This document shows, one piece after another, positions 34,450-47,359 of a stretch of DNA of 64,000 bases. The notes beneath the pieces are model-generated. The model was not told where the DNA came from and did not search any database. It worked only from the letters and a program-made list of their open reading frames with translations. A program made the position numbers and the translations under genes. The stretch spans positions 88,018 through 152,017 of the forward strand of contig VXCM01000293.1 in the NCBI GenBank assembly GCA_014773175.1, given 5' to 3'. Positions within the stretch are counted from its first letter, which is position 1; the number at the start of each line of letters is the position of its first letter. This DNA is from Lucifuga dentata. Its lineage: Eukaryota > Chordata > Actinopteri > Ophidiiformes > Bythitidae.

Positions 34450-34640
34450 TCACTGTTTTTCTCTAGGGCACATTAGCAGGACACATTCTGGCAGCTGCTG
34501 GAAATGAACTTGTGATCTCCCTTACACTGCGGCCAGCTTATGGCCAAAGATGAACAATGAAACTGACTCTGCACTTTCCTGGGATCTCCCAAACGTAAAG
34601 TGGGAGAAATCACAGAACATCACTGAAGTTTATGATGAAT
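34450..34640. promoter_or_regulatory. Candidate non-coding regulatory patch
   Basis: Unique moderately GC-rich sequence (CTGGCAGCTGCTGG, CTTATGGCCAAAGATGAACAATG, ACAATGAAAC SOX-like) without an ORF. Composition-based and weak. Confidence 0.22.
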
Positions 34641-35429
34641 AATTGCTCTCTTCTCCAGTTTGACGCTCAATCATATATTACTCAATTGTAAAAGTGATGA
34701 AAGGAACCACGGATAAACGATTAGGTGGTTAAAGCTTGTTTTGTTTATTGCAAAATGTTTTTGTTTTTTTTTAACCTTGTTGTAGTGGACTCCTAAATGC
34801 AACAAGCAGCTTTTAACTTAAAGGATAGGTGGAGTGTTCAAATATTTTACAATCTAGGTCATTTTGGTGATACAACTGTCCCTGCAAACTTTATCTCCTT
34901 TTGATCATGTTGTATATACTGAGCAGAAATGATAATAATACTGTAGTATCATCAAACAGGGATTTTTGACTAAACAGCCTGGATGTTGGAAAGGAGATGT
35001 GCACAGGTGGAAAGAGGGACTGAAGCACCAGAAAATCAAGATTGCAAAGTATTACATCATTATTAGAGACTTTTTGGGGGCAGGATATGGCCTAGGAATT
35101 AAATCTAGACCCAAATCAAAATGCAGGTATAGCACCTAAGCACCTGAAAAGGTTTCTGGAAAAGTTTCTGAAAGAGCTTTAGGATATGAAGGGGCCCCAA
35201 AGCAAAATCTTGCCCTGGACCCCAAAAATATTAGGCTGGCCATGCTGTAGACCAATCACAGAGAGCAGGGACTTGTATTTGATCAGTCTATTTATATAAG
35301 TGTATGTGTGTGTTTATATAGTGCATTACACAAAATGTGATATGCCCATTTATTTGTCTCGTCTTTCCATCTGCCTGCATTTCTGTCTGTCTGTCCATCT
35401 GCCCAAGTAAACAAGAAGTATGTTAATGT

Positions 35430-35580
35430 GGACGTTAAAGGGTCTATTAGTGCTGCAGACAGGAAGCGGAACAAACAGGCTTTTCTATTCGTCTATTATT
35501 AATGAGGCCTGGAGGTTAATCTACCGCTTAATCACCAGGCAACACAGAGTGATACGGAGACAGAGGGATGGAGAGGGTGA
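35430..35580. promoter_or_regulatory. Candidate non-coding regulatory patch
   Basis: Homeodomain-rich unique sequence (CTATTATTAATGAGGCC, GAGGTTAATCTACCGC, GCTTAATCACCAGGCAAC) just before a (GA)n tract at 35620-35659. No ORF fits. Confidence 0.28.
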
Positions 35581-35617
35581 ATAAAAAAGGAGAAAGAAAG
35601 AGTTAAAAATCGGATAG

Positions 35618-35619
<2 letters not shown>

Positions 35620-35659
<40 letters not shown>
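35620..35659. repeat. (GA)n microsatellite
   Basis: About 20 GA units. Confidence 0.95.
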
Positions 35660-35661
<2 letters not shown>

Positions 35662-36370
35662 CATCTGCAACTCCATCAACTAAAATCTCAATCAACATGT
35701 TTTGTATGAAATGCTGATGTGTGTATGTCTGCGCTCGTAAAAGCTACTTTAATCATCCCTGAGATAATTAGTTAAAACATGAGATCATTCCATTGGCAGA
35801 GTGGAGTAATTGGTATTTGATCTTCGACATTTAGTGTGTACTGAAGTGTACTGACTTCTCAAACGTATGGTGTTAGAGGACGATACCCAGGAAATCATGT
35901 CAGTCTCTATCTTCTGTGATTATTTTCCAGTATTAAATATCTGGACTTGAGACAAGTTTCAACTATGACAATCCAAGTTCAATTTGCACCTCATGTTGTT
36001 TCTGATTTAGTGATTTTATTTTTTATTTTTAGCATTTATTTTGCATTTCTGAAATGACAGAGATCAAACACAGACCACTGACTGACTACAGTAAAATGTG
36101 TATAACTGTTTATGATGATCTGTTTTTCTGTTATTCCATGTCTTGTCGCTCTCTTTTTCTACTACACATAAAAATATTGATCAAATGTAAACAATATAAT
36201 CTGGCAGATCTCTGTTTTAGCGGTTTATGTGTGTGTCTGTATGTGTGTGTGTGTGTTTGTGCACACGTGTAGATGGTTTTCCTTGTATGTTTGAAGGGAT
36301 TACAAGATGGATCATGGGATTACGCAATTAAAGCTTGTCTGGGGTGCGGGGAGCTATGCTGATATGACAA

Positions 36371-36376
<6 letters not shown>

Positions 36377-36412
<36 letters not shown>
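36377..36412. repeat. (CA)n microsatellite
   Basis: About 18 AC units. Confidence 0.95.
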
Positions 36413-36414
<2 letters not shown>

Positions 36415-36491
36415 TTCTACCCTACCTTATATTATCTTTATTTTTTTATATGCTTTATTTCATTATGAAACAGCCATCTGAATAAAGGCTT

Positions 36492-36612
36492 TTTAACTTT
36501 TTTGCCAGAAGAGTGCCTTTTTTTTTTGTCTTTTTTTAAGCATATTTTTTNTTTTTAACTTTTTTGCCAGAAGAGTGCCTTTTTTTTTTGTCTTTTTTTA
36601 AGCATATTTTTT
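36492..36612. repeat. ~58-bp block duplicated around a single N
   Basis: The block TTTTTAACTTTTTTGCCAGA ... TTAAGCATATTTTTT is identical on both sides of the N at 36551. Probable unmerged assembly overlap. Confidence 0.85.
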
Positions 36613-37131
36613 ATTTGAAGGAAACAAGAAAGTTTCAATTTGTAAAGCTCACTTCATATTTAAACATTTGAGGAAAAACATCTGTATGAAATTTGAGGAT
36701 ATACCAGTATTCACATAAGTTGCTATTTTGTGAGTGAGTACCACATGATCTAAAAGCAATTTTACAAGAACTGAGAACAATATTTGAAAAAAAAAACAAA
36801 AAAACTGACTCATGCTTTTCACAGACAATTAATGCACCAGTACAAAAACAGTCTATTAATTTAATTATTAGATTTTTAATTATTTGATATTTGAGTTAAA
36901 TGTAGTTCTGCTCAAGGGCTCACCATTAGAGATAGAGGCTGGTTTTTACAGAGGGGCCAGTGGGCAAAATGGTAAACAACAGAATTAAATGGTAATAATT
37001 ATTGTTCCTGAAAATAATTATTGTTCAGCAGCCTATCTAGTTTTGCATTTAAATAGCAACACTTATTAGCTAGCGTTTTTTTTTTTTTTTTNTTTTTTTT
37101 TTTTTTTCTGTGTGAAATGACGGGAGTGACG

Positions 37132-37239
37132 GGATGGTGTGTGTGTGTGTGTGGGTGTTTGAGAGAGAGAGAGAGAGGTGGTTTGTGTTGAATCACATGC
37201 AGGACAAAGATATCCACATGCAGGCAGTAAGCACGCACA

Positions 37240-37275
<36 letters not shown>

Positions 37276-37276
37276 N

Positions 37277-37340
<64 letters not shown>

Positions 37341-37341
37341 A
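37132..37341. repeat. Compound GT/GA/CA microsatellite cluster with N
   Basis: (GT)n, (GA)n, a short unique spacer, (CA)n-(GA)n, N at 37276, then (CA)n-(GA)n again. The repeated CA-GA blocks flank the N, so part of the length may be an assembly duplicate. Confidence 0.85.
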
Positions 37342-37570
37342 GGAGACTATAACACACATGGTTGTGTACAGTAGTTAAAAATGTATTTGTATTTACAGTA
37401 CTCAAAAACTGATTCAAAACTGCAATTATTTTGGTTTGACTTTATAACAGTTGTTCCAAAACAATGTATTCTGATTACTTTCAGTTACTTTGTCAGTAGT
37501 TTTGTGCCAAATTTTAATTTTAAGGTACGGGTACAGCTTAGAACAAGTAAAAAAAAAAAAAAAANAAAAA

Positions 37571-37616
<46 letters not shown>

Positions 37617-38862
37617 GTATTTCATGTTTGATTACAAAAACTTGTAACTTTTGTCTTAATCAATCAATTTTCATCCATACCATTTTTCCTATATAGGATG
37701 CAACTCTAATTGCTTTCCACATACACTTAATTGCCAAAAACATAATATCAATCATTAAAAGGGGAATAAAAACAAAACATTAGGTAAAAGGAAGCAGACA
37801 CGTTCTGGATTTCTAGCTCTAAGTATTCACAGATTTAATTCTCTAAAATACACATTTTTTATTTTTACAGTATGAAATACAAATATTGTGTCACTACTGT
37901 AATCCTGCACACACACCAACTCTGAACCTGACACACAAAGTCACACACACACATCTTGCTTGTTTGACTCAGTAACTTCCTGCTCTTACAAACAGGATCA
38001 GTTGCAGCACATATGCACAGATTCCACATCTGTATTGTTTTTAATGTGCTAATCCTTCGCATCAAATCTCAAATACAGCTTTTCTGATTATTATTGTTAT
38101 TGCTATTATTATTCTGCCTGATCTCATGCTGAATTCCTGCTGATCCAGTGATGCGTAAATAAATACCTGTCTACAGCAGTGTGTGAACTGGAGGATTATG
38201 GGATATGTGACATTTATCTGACGGCACAGAAATATGAGCCTTTGTTGTTTTTGATGCTGACAAACAAGCTTGTGTGACATATGCAGATACAAAACACCCT
38301 CACGCATAAATATTAGATGGTAAAATATGTGTTTTGCATTTTTTAATGGTGGATTATGTTTCTACAATATTAATATCTATTTTTTATGACCTAATCATAA
38401 TGTTTTGATTACAGGAAAAGTATAAAAACATATTAATAGCAACTATATCAGACCACTGCAGAGATTCACTTATGCATGCTATAAAATTAAAGGACTTACT
38501 TTTGAACTTTGAACTTTTTGAACTTTTACACTAAATTGTAACTTTAACTCCTCATATATTTTTAACCAGAATGTTTTTGTTTGGCATTTGGGATGGCTTT
38601 TAATTGAAAAATCTGTTAATCTGAGTACATTGAAAGTCATTACTCTAAACCAAGGAAAGTTAATCCAATGCCTGAAATGTAGATATAAACTAAAATGTTT
38701 TAGCTGGTTCCTGGTTGTCATTTTAGCTCAGTAAATTAACATGATAAATCTTTGGAAACAATGGATTTCAAAGTGATGGCAGCAGTATTGGGCCCTGGTG
38801 GAGATACTTTCTCAGTGCCTTCTACTTTTCAGCATGTGTCGGTTTGTATCTTACCTCCCAAT

Positions 38863-39518
38863 TTAAACTTGTGCTGCATTCCAGTCAAAGTGGGATGTCA
38901 AAATTTTCCAGTTGAAATTCCAACTTCCAAGTCCAAGAAATTCCAAGTCGGAATTTCAGCTGGAAAATTAGTAATAAAGTTTTTTTTATTACTAATAAAA
39001 TTAGTAATAAAAATTAGTAATAAAGTTAGTAATAAATACTAACTTTATGAAAAGTTACTACAGGACATTTTGGTTGGATTGTATTACAATGAATAGGAGT
39101 GTTTATTTTTCTACTCTTTTTAGAGAGGTTAACTTTGAAATTAGTTACACTTATCTTTAAATGCACACAGTTGTCTATACACTATATATAGGTAACTAGC
39201 AACATTGGTGATATATTTGGACATCAGTCTACATACATAACCAGTTTTGTTGTATTTATAGTCCTTTTTTATTTCAACGTCATGCAGGAAATTTTACTTT
39301 ATTTAGCTGTTAGATGATTATTTACCATTCACAAAGTTCGCCTCTATGGGCACTGAGTGACATCAGAGCAACGGCTCCATGGTAAAATTGGGGAAGATGG
39401 ATTTGGCCCGAGTTTCCAAGTTGGTACTCCGACTTCAAGTGCCATTCCAACACACTTTTTCAAGTAAGAAGTTGGACATTTTTGACTTCTGAGTTGTCTG
39501 GAACACAGCATCAGACTA
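38863..39518 (-). mobile_element. hAT-like non-autonomous inverted-repeat element, copy 2 (inverted relative to copy 1)
   Basis: Ends are ACTTGTGCTGCATTCCAGTC on the left and GTCTGGAACACAGCATCAGACT on the right. The reverse complement of 39345-39518 matches the left half of copy 1 at 31723 (AACTTCTTACTTG, GGCACTTGAAGTCGGAG, GTCACTCA). A run of short TTAGTAATAAA tandem units at about 38970-39035 has expanded inside. Confidence 0.55.
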
Positions 39519-39839
39519 GCTGGTGCCATCAAAGTTGCTGCATATCAAGCATCTGATTTATGTGGGGGAAAAAAAAATGAAAAAGAAGAGCACAGAGTGA
39601 GCAGAGTCATTTAGGTCTACTTGGCCTGAATTGGCCTGACTGCCCTGCATTTGACTCTTAAAATACTCTTCCTTTACTGGCTTTCAATCTAAAACATGGA
39701 TTTAAAAAAAATCAAAGCTTAGAGCGTAAATATATGTCCATGTCTTTGGCGTGTGTATTTTTGCTTTTATGAAATCCCCACAGGATATTAAACTTACATG
39801 GCTGTGTGATAAGTAAGAATCACAGGGTGTAAAATTGAC

Positions 39840-40215
39840 AGATGGGGGCTATTTGGATTTTCTTAAGTGCTCGGGGACGCTCACACAGTTTGGGTGGGTC
39901 TCTCGTCATCATTGGTACTTTGGTTAATGATGATAGCTGCACTCTGTCATGATTTAGTGATCGCTGTGGATTACTGACAATTTATTTTAGGAGAGAGTTA
40001 TCCCAACCCCACACACCTCCCATACTCTCTTCTGCTGTGATTAATAGAGTGAACAACATGTTGACTTCTAAATCTAAACATTAAAAACATATGAGGTCCA
40101 TTAGCATAATCCCCAGATGTTACCATGGTAATCCCAAGCCTTCTGTCATTCTGATTGGCCCAGAAGTTTAATCATGAGATGTTAATGCATAGCGTTAAAG
40201 ACAATAAGAATGTTT
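39840..40215. promoter_or_regulatory. Candidate regulatory element with a palindromic RFX/X-box
   Basis: Unique sequence containing GTTACCATGGTAATC at 40119-40133, which is close to the inverted-repeat X-box bound by RFX factors. Homeodomain-type sites lie around it (CCATTAGCATAATCC, GTTTAATCATGAG, GTTAATGCATAG), with GTACTTTGGTTAATGATGATAG further left. No ORF. The function is inferred from motifs only. Confidence 0.35.
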
Positions 40216-41136
40216 TATATGCAGGGAACAAAAAGTGACACGCAAATTTAAACAGATTAAAAATGGATTAACACACAAACACATTGACATAGGTTGGTAT
40301 GGGATTTGCTATGGGAAGCATTGGGTTCCATTTTGGATCCAGTTATCTGGATTCATTAAGGTCCAAGTATAAATGATTTATCAAATCTTTTACCTCCCCT
40401 CTTGTTTATTTTAGCAATAAACCAGTGGATAAACTATTAATTAAGCTAAATACAAAATGTGCATCAGAATAAAAATGTATATTTTGTTACAAGCCTGTAC
40501 AAATATGTAATAATTTAACTGGCAAGATTTGAGATTTAGTTCTTTGATAAAAAGTGAAAGCAGTTAAACATTATTTAGTTTACTGGACCCTTATACCATG
40601 CTAGGTAGTCAGCAATCATGCCATCTAATGTTATGTTGCATAATCTGCTGTGATTCCTTGAAGCGGGGATATTAAAAATACATATTTTCCAACGCATTAA
40701 AATGAGATCTATATCCAGATATGTTATCCAGATAAGGAAAAACACATTCTAAGCCAAGGTGTAAAAGTACGCAGAATACAACTGAATGCAATCTGATCGA
40801 TGGTGGTCTGGACACAAAATGATCTGATGTCAGTCACAACTCGCTAAGTGTAAATGTAGTCTGTTCAGCTGGGACACAAACTCGCTCTCCTTATTGATGT
40901 ATTTTAAATCAGGAGTTGCAACTTGCCAGAAATGGGCATGGGAAAAAGTGCAACTTTTTTTTTTCCATAGTGCAGCGACCCACTTACTAACATCTGATCA
41001 CAATGCCAGAAGTCAAATAACGAGCATGCTTGTTAATGCATGATGTATATGCAAGCTCTGCCCATCGGATGTCATTACCCAGATAACATATCTGGATATA
41101 GTGTGTCTAATACATGTGTGCATGTGCATACACGTG

Positions 41137-41137
<1 letters not shown>

Positions 41138-41191
<54 letters not shown>
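41138..41191. repeat. (CA)n microsatellite
   Basis: About 27 CA units. Confidence 0.95.
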
Positions 41192-41193
<2 letters not shown>

Positions 41194-42384
41194 TCATTTG
41201 AGGCAAAGCAAGGGAATGTGGGGTCACGTTGTAAAAATCTAATGGCGATTTAGAACAGTTATTTCTGAGACAGTTTTAAGATGATCCACTGAAAGGTCTG
41301 ATCTCTAAATGAAGATTACACCCCCTCTCTGATCCTAGCCTGATAAACCTGATTTACTCTACATTTGGAGTAAGAGAAATCAGCTCTTTAAATGTACTGA
41401 ATCTGTCTATAACTATAAATAACATCAGGTATCTAACTTCTAACATCCAAAGAATCACCCAAAAATGCAAATCTCCAAAACCATACTTTACTCAAGGCTA
41501 CTATTACTCTTCTGAAGCCCTTTTGCAGCTGTGCATTTGGAGAAAAACTGTAGAGGAAATGAACACTGTAAACTAAACAAAAATAAGACATCTTGTCAGC
41601 AGATACATGTACAGTAGTCTGTCAGACATACCAGGTCAGGTTAAACCAGATTATTTTAATTCTGTAACACCAGCTGTGGGATTAGCTACATATGGTTGTC
41701 ATCTCCTTGATGATGATGATGATTTTTATAAAGCTGCAACCCGCATCAGGTCACGGTTTTAAACCTCATACCTCAACATAAAGATCATCCTCAAAGGTCA
41801 GATCAGATATAGCTGGTGCTTAATTCTACATTTACACATGTGTTTGTGTGTTAATGTTTGTATTTACAGATCTGTATGATGTAAACAAATGCTAACATTA
41901 TCACACAACATATACAACGCATTGTTTGATGACTTGCTACAGAGCAGTAATTGAGATCCTCACTGCATCAATTAAAAGTGTATTAATTAAATGACAAAGA
42001 TTTCATTCCTGATTATTTCTCAGTTGATTAATACACTTCAGAGTGAAATATTGCTTTATTAATTATTATTTGTGTGTAGTTCCTTCAGTGCTTTGACCTC
42101 AATTACCAATCTCATTTCACACACGCACACGCACACACATAAGCAAACACAAACTAGGCCAACAACTCAAGATCAACACTTTTCTGTAAACTGAGAAAAT
42201 AAGGATGCCAGCATTTAGTTGATATACATAAAACACTTAGCTGATATACCAAAAAAAAAAAAAAANAAAAAAAAAAAAAAAAGTACACACCCTCTCTCTT
42301 TGAGTGGCATAATTGACTAAATGCCATAATTGATTAACAATTTAACTGATTGATTGATGAAAGAGTAAAAATATGAAAAACGCC

Positions 42385-42690
42385 ATCAGTGGGGTAACAC
42401 GGTTTTCCAACATGAGAGCAGTTGAGGATGGAAACACGCGGCTTTAATATGCTCATATAGGTCAAACAGGCTCTTAGCTGCTGCGGTGACCATCCTCTGA
42501 TCGCTGATCGCTGTTTATTTACCAAAGGCTTCAAATCACTCTCTTTCTGTCTCTGTACATTAAGACTTTCTGGTATTTACCGCATGGCATTAACTTTTAG
42601 CGTGACATCTGCATAGTAATCGACAGTGATAATAGGATCAGAATCTTGGTTAACTGCAAAGTGGGATTAAATCAGATTACGCAGTATGGA
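42385..42690. promoter_or_regulatory. Candidate non-coding regulatory patch with OTX/CRX-type sites
   Basis: Unique sequence after a poly(A)/N join at 42266. It contains GATCGCTGATCGCTG, GGTATTTACCGCATGGC, GTAATCGACAGTG and GGGATTAAATCAGATTACGC (two GATTA cores). No ORF or splice context. Confidence 0.28.
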
Positions 42691-44149
42691 TGGACCATAA
42701 TGTGGTGATATTTATTGATCTTCTGAGTTGTATTTAGAGTGCAGGGACCATTTTGAGAAGAAATTTAAGAGTTTTAAATGATTGATCCCATATTTTGCTA
42801 TTAGACTTTTGGTTGCTTGAATTATATACTTAAAAATCTCAAGACTTTACTTTTACCTGCATCTGTAACACATTTTGTAACTTCTATAACAGCCTTAATT
42901 TGAGAATACAGTTTCCCAGATAATTAATTAGAAAGATGCTTAACTTTTTTTTTCTGAAAAGTGATATCTGAACTGTTGCATTTGAGTCATGCCAACCTTC
43001 AATGACAGATGGACAAAAGAATAAACACAGTTATAAAAAAAAGTGAATACATCAGTTTAAATAAGTGGGTCAGCCAGTACTAGAGGTTAGCCATTTGTCA
43101 AAACATGCAAGAATAAATAAATGTACACATGAACACGTGTGCGAGAAGCTTAAAAATAAAAGTGAATTCTCCAAATGTAAGTAGAATGGGATAGGAATTA
43201 TTGTCCCCAGCTGTTTCCATTATGGTGTTATTGTTGTGTGACAGTTTTTTTAGGATTAGGAGTTTAAAAAAAATGTATGGAGTTTATGCTGAAGTCAAAC
43301 AGATGCAGACTGCTGAGGCAATATATCTTTTTTTTTTTTTTTTTTTTGTGCAAAGTAGGTGTCTGCGTGCATTCCCCAAGATTTACCATAAGACTTATTC
43401 AAGGATTTCCACACTGAGACAATACAGTAGAGCTCAAACAAGAAAGCAGAGATGGCATGTTTTTGCAGACCAACCTGTAATTTCACTCCATCATGGGTTT
43501 CCCTCTGAATACTTCCAGTCAGTGTTACTCATTACTCACATTACTAGACAGTTTATTCAGAAAATAAGCTCTTTAGCTAACAGAGCTGAATGATACAGAT
43601 TTTGTTCTGAGATACTCTTCACAAATTAATGTAGTTTATGGTCAAGTTTGACCTGCAGCTGTATTTTTTTTTTTTTTTTTTTTTTTGTTACAAAAATATG
43701 GCAACCCACATTGCAACTTTTAAGAAAATCTGCCAAAATGTGAGACATTTTTGATCATGATAACAGCACAAAAATGGATGGGTGGTTTTTAGTCTTTCAC
43801 TCTTTCCATCTGTGTCACTGGGCGTTCCTCCTGAACCCTCAGAGAAGACTTGACTGATATGTAACATCACTCCCTCTCTCCACCCTCTTCCTCCTCCTCT
43901 TTGCCTCCGTCCTTCCCTCCCTCCCTCCATCCCTCCTCCCCACCTCCATCCTTCCTCATCACGTCACAGCGTGTCCTACGGGATCCGGGAAATGATTAAG
44001 GAAGACAATTTCAAATACCTTTCAAGTTTCTCCCTGATGGCACTGCAAAGTAGGTGGGCATGGAGAAGGTGGGAGTTGGAGAGAAGATATGCCAAGATGC
44101 CTGAAGAGATGGAAGAGGAGGTGAATGTGTTTGAGTATTTGTAGTAGTG

Positions 44150-44222
44150 TGTATGTATGTATGTACTATATGTATATATGTACATGTATGTATGTATGTA
44201 TGTCTGTATGTACTGTATGTCT
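44150..44222. repeat. (TATG)n-type imperfect tetranucleotide repeat
   Basis: About 70 bp of TATG/TGTA units with substitutions. Confidence 0.85.
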
Positions 44223-46700
44223 TGGTGTGTAAAAAAAGACATGTAGGAGTATGTGAGTATGAGTGTGAATGTAAATTGTGTGGATTTGTGCACGGAGATT
44301 GGAAGTAGGACTCTGCTGATAGTTTGAAAAAGTTATCTGAGTGGGCTAATTTTCATTTGTATAGGATGGGTATCAAAATTAAGTACTTTTATGTTGGCTG
44401 ACTGGCCTTTTATAGTACTTTTTTTGGTGCGTTATTACTAATGAGCATCAAAAAATGCAATTTTATTCATGCCTAGTTTCAAGAAGCAACAACGAGATGA
44501 TGCATGCAAAGCGTTTGTCAGCATTATGCATTATGTCTGCAGGCATGTATGGAATTGCTAACACAGTAACAGTTTGCATATGAGCATCACAACCCTAGCA
44601 TGTTAACATGTTATTTAGCATTAAGCCAAGGCTGATGGGAATTTGGATTTTTTTTTTTTAGGTATCATGTCACAATCAAAAAGTTTTGTAGAAATTGACC
44701 TGCTGGTGTTGCTGGGAATCATCACAGTCATAAAGATTCATCCTCTGGGGACCATTAATGTTTGTGCCACTCCATTCAAATACTGTTGAGATATTTCACT
44801 CACAATCATGGTCAAACCACAGAGAAACAAAAGGAAAAGAAAAGTAAAAGAACGTTTGACCTTTTGGGCTCCTGTACAAAGTACATCTGCTTTAAATCTG
44901 TAAGACACTTCACATACAGTAGGAGTGGGTCTTGTACATGGTGACATACATACAGGGTCCCTCACTGTGACACGCTGCTCACTGTGGCGTGTCACGGTGT
45001 GTGTGTGTGTGTATGTGTGTGTGTGAATACATATATCTGTGTGTCTATGTAGGTGTGTTAATGTGTGTATGTGAGACAGAGATAATGAGATCTTGTTCAG
45101 CTGAGGCCTGGTCTTGATCCCCAGAAGCCCTGGACTCATTTCAGAGAGAAACCTCCGAATACTAGACAGAACACCTCTGGCAGAAACAGCAACCTGGCCT
45201 CCAGTCGAGGAATCCACATGTATGTAAGCCCGTTACGCACTATAAGCCCGTACAAGTCCAGGATGATACCTCTTGTTCTTGTTTGAAGGTGAGTTGAGCC
45301 ATAATTATGGGTTTATCTGACATGTTTGCTTTTATTCATTAATTTTTCCTTTAACCTTTAGCTTTTAATTGTGCATTTATGCTCACACACTTTTCCAACA
45401 ACATGTGAGGAATCAAAACTCAAGAGGCTCCTAAACAGAAAAACAAAATCTGGACTCACCAGTAGCAGAGCATCCTTGAAGGACAAGCCTTTTAACTTCA
45501 GTTGGATTGGTGAACATGAGTCTGCCCTTTTGCAGATCGCAGTGTTCTTGTTCCATGATGAGAGAAGAGACATTGCTGTAGCAAAACAGAAAGAGACATT
45601 ATACAACCATGTACGCTACAACTTTCAATCTGAGGTAATTAAGGCCATAAATTAATGTTCAAACATTATGTAAACTCCACAATCAGATTGAATAAAGCAT
45701 AAATCAATGTTGGTGTGTTAGCATCTGAGATCTAGAACTACAGTACGTTATACATAATTATTGTAAATGGACTTTCTCAACTACATAAACCCTGTCCATC
45801 CTACTCTGCTTTTTTTTTTTTTCCCTTAATTGCAGTAAAGATACTGAATGAGGCCACATTGACCTTGTCCAAAGTCAGTAATGGAAAAAAGGGCTGTGAA
45901 AGGGCAGGCTTGAAAGCTTGTGTAGGGTGGTAGAGCCAGGTAGTTAGGTCACAGGTAGAAGGGTAAAGTCATTCATTAGATCATTTGTTTCTCAACCTCA
46001 AATTTTTCTCACCTAAATGTGTTATGTTTGGGGCTCACACACACAGCAGTTGCAATCATTTCCACATCAAAACAGCCGGACTCAATCAAACTCTGGAGTG
46101 GTTTGTTTGCGATTTGAACGTGATCCGGACTAGTTCTGAACCAACAAGGCAATCTACTGACCTATTGAAGAATCTAGAAGTGGAGAGGGTTCTTGCACGT
46201 GGGTATATCATACAGAACGCCGTGAAAAGGCTGTGACCTATTAAGCTTACCTAACACATCTTCAGATGAACATGTTGACAGTTAACATGTGCTACCATGT
46301 GCTTATGTCCTAAAACTTTGCATTCTCCTTTTCAGCTGTCTGAAGTCAGCATGTCTTATGTGGCCTAAATGATGACTATGACTAGGAACATATCCCAATT
46401 CTATCAGTGTTCAATGTTGTTTAGTTAACAGCATAATAAACCTCTTCCTGTTTTGATTTTGCCACTCCCGTCCCAAGACATTTCTGACCAATGAGCAGAC
46501 TACAGGCCTGAAAATGTCCTGATCTTCATCATGTCCAGTTGGCTCTGCATGTTTGGACAATAGTCTGTAACTGTTAAGTGGTCAGTAAATCTTCCCGCAT
46601 CAGCCGGAAGAGTCAAAGCAACTTCAAAATAAATCTTTCTCTTACTCTGATTGCTTAACTCCATTTCATTTAAACTGTTGCTTAACTGCCTACATTGTCC

Positions 46701-46750
<50 letters not shown>
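46701..46750. repeat. (TTTC)n microsatellite
   Basis: About 12 TTTC units. The Lys/Arg- or Phe/Leu/Ser-rich frames across it are artefacts. Confidence 0.95.
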
Positions 46751-46854
46751 GTCTCCCTCCCCTCCATTGTGCCTGTGAGCGAACTCTGCTGCATGAGTTA
46801 GCCAAAGCTATCACTGCTCGCTTTTCTTTTTGGCATTGTTCAAACTAAATGGAA

Positions 46855-47040
46855 ACAAGGTAATTAGCTTGTTACAATTAAAGCGAGACGAGCGGATGAA
46901 TTGTAATCACCCGCAATGGAGTTCCTGCTTTCTCCCCTGCAGCCTCCAACAGGCCAGCTGAGCTATCCTCATTTGCATAATTAAAATATACAAAGGATAA
47001 TGGATTTTGTAGTCAATGTCCAGAGGCTGCATAGGCAGGG
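46855..47040. promoter_or_regulatory. Candidate regulatory element with POU octamer
   Basis: Unique sequence with AATTAGCTTGTTACAATTAAAG, GAATTGTAATCACCCGCAATGG, a perfect POU octamer ATTTGCAT at 46971-46978 followed by AATTAAAAT, and ACAAAGGATAATGG (SOX plus homeodomain type). The motif density stands out from the surroundings. No ORF. Confidence 0.4.
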
Positions 47041-47281
47041 ATGAGAAGAAAATATGAAATCACAATAACAACTACGTTGGCTTTGCCTAGAGGAGAGGGG
47101 AGAGATAGAGGAGGAGGAGGAGGAGGAGGAGGAGGAGAGGATGGAGATGGGAAGAAAAGGAGAATGTGGAGCTACAGGAAAAAGAAATGGCAGAAGGGAT
47201 ATAAAGATGACAGGAGGGGAAGCTCGTTATGAAAGAGAATGACTAAATGAACATATTGGAAATGTATGCAGATAAAGCGAG

Positions 47282-47286
<5 letters not shown>

Positions 47287-47340
<54 letters not shown>
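47287..47340. repeat. (GA)n microsatellite
   Basis: About 27 GA units. A (GGA)n run lies at 47108-47140. Confidence 0.95.
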
Positions 47341-47343
<3 letters not shown>

Positions 47344-47359
47344 ACAGAGCAGAATAAAG

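Larger units (their letters stand above)
33071..46850. other. Middle of the gene-poor region: no gene seen
   Basis: Apart from the microsatellites, transposon copy and candidate patches listed separately, this is AT-rich unique sequence. Open frames such as 43201-43593 plus, 44738-45217 minus and 45371-45655 plus were read through. They have no recognisable family and no matching splice sites. Confidence 0.5.

Noticed and set aside
44738..45217. 159-codon minus-strand open frame
   Set aside because: Its middle is a translated CA/GT repeat, and the ends have no recognised similarity or splice context.
45371..45655. 94-codon plus-strand frame with a non-repetitive sequence
   Set aside because: Amino-acid composition is plausible, but I recognise no family, it has no splice or start context, and it sits alone in gene-poor DNA.
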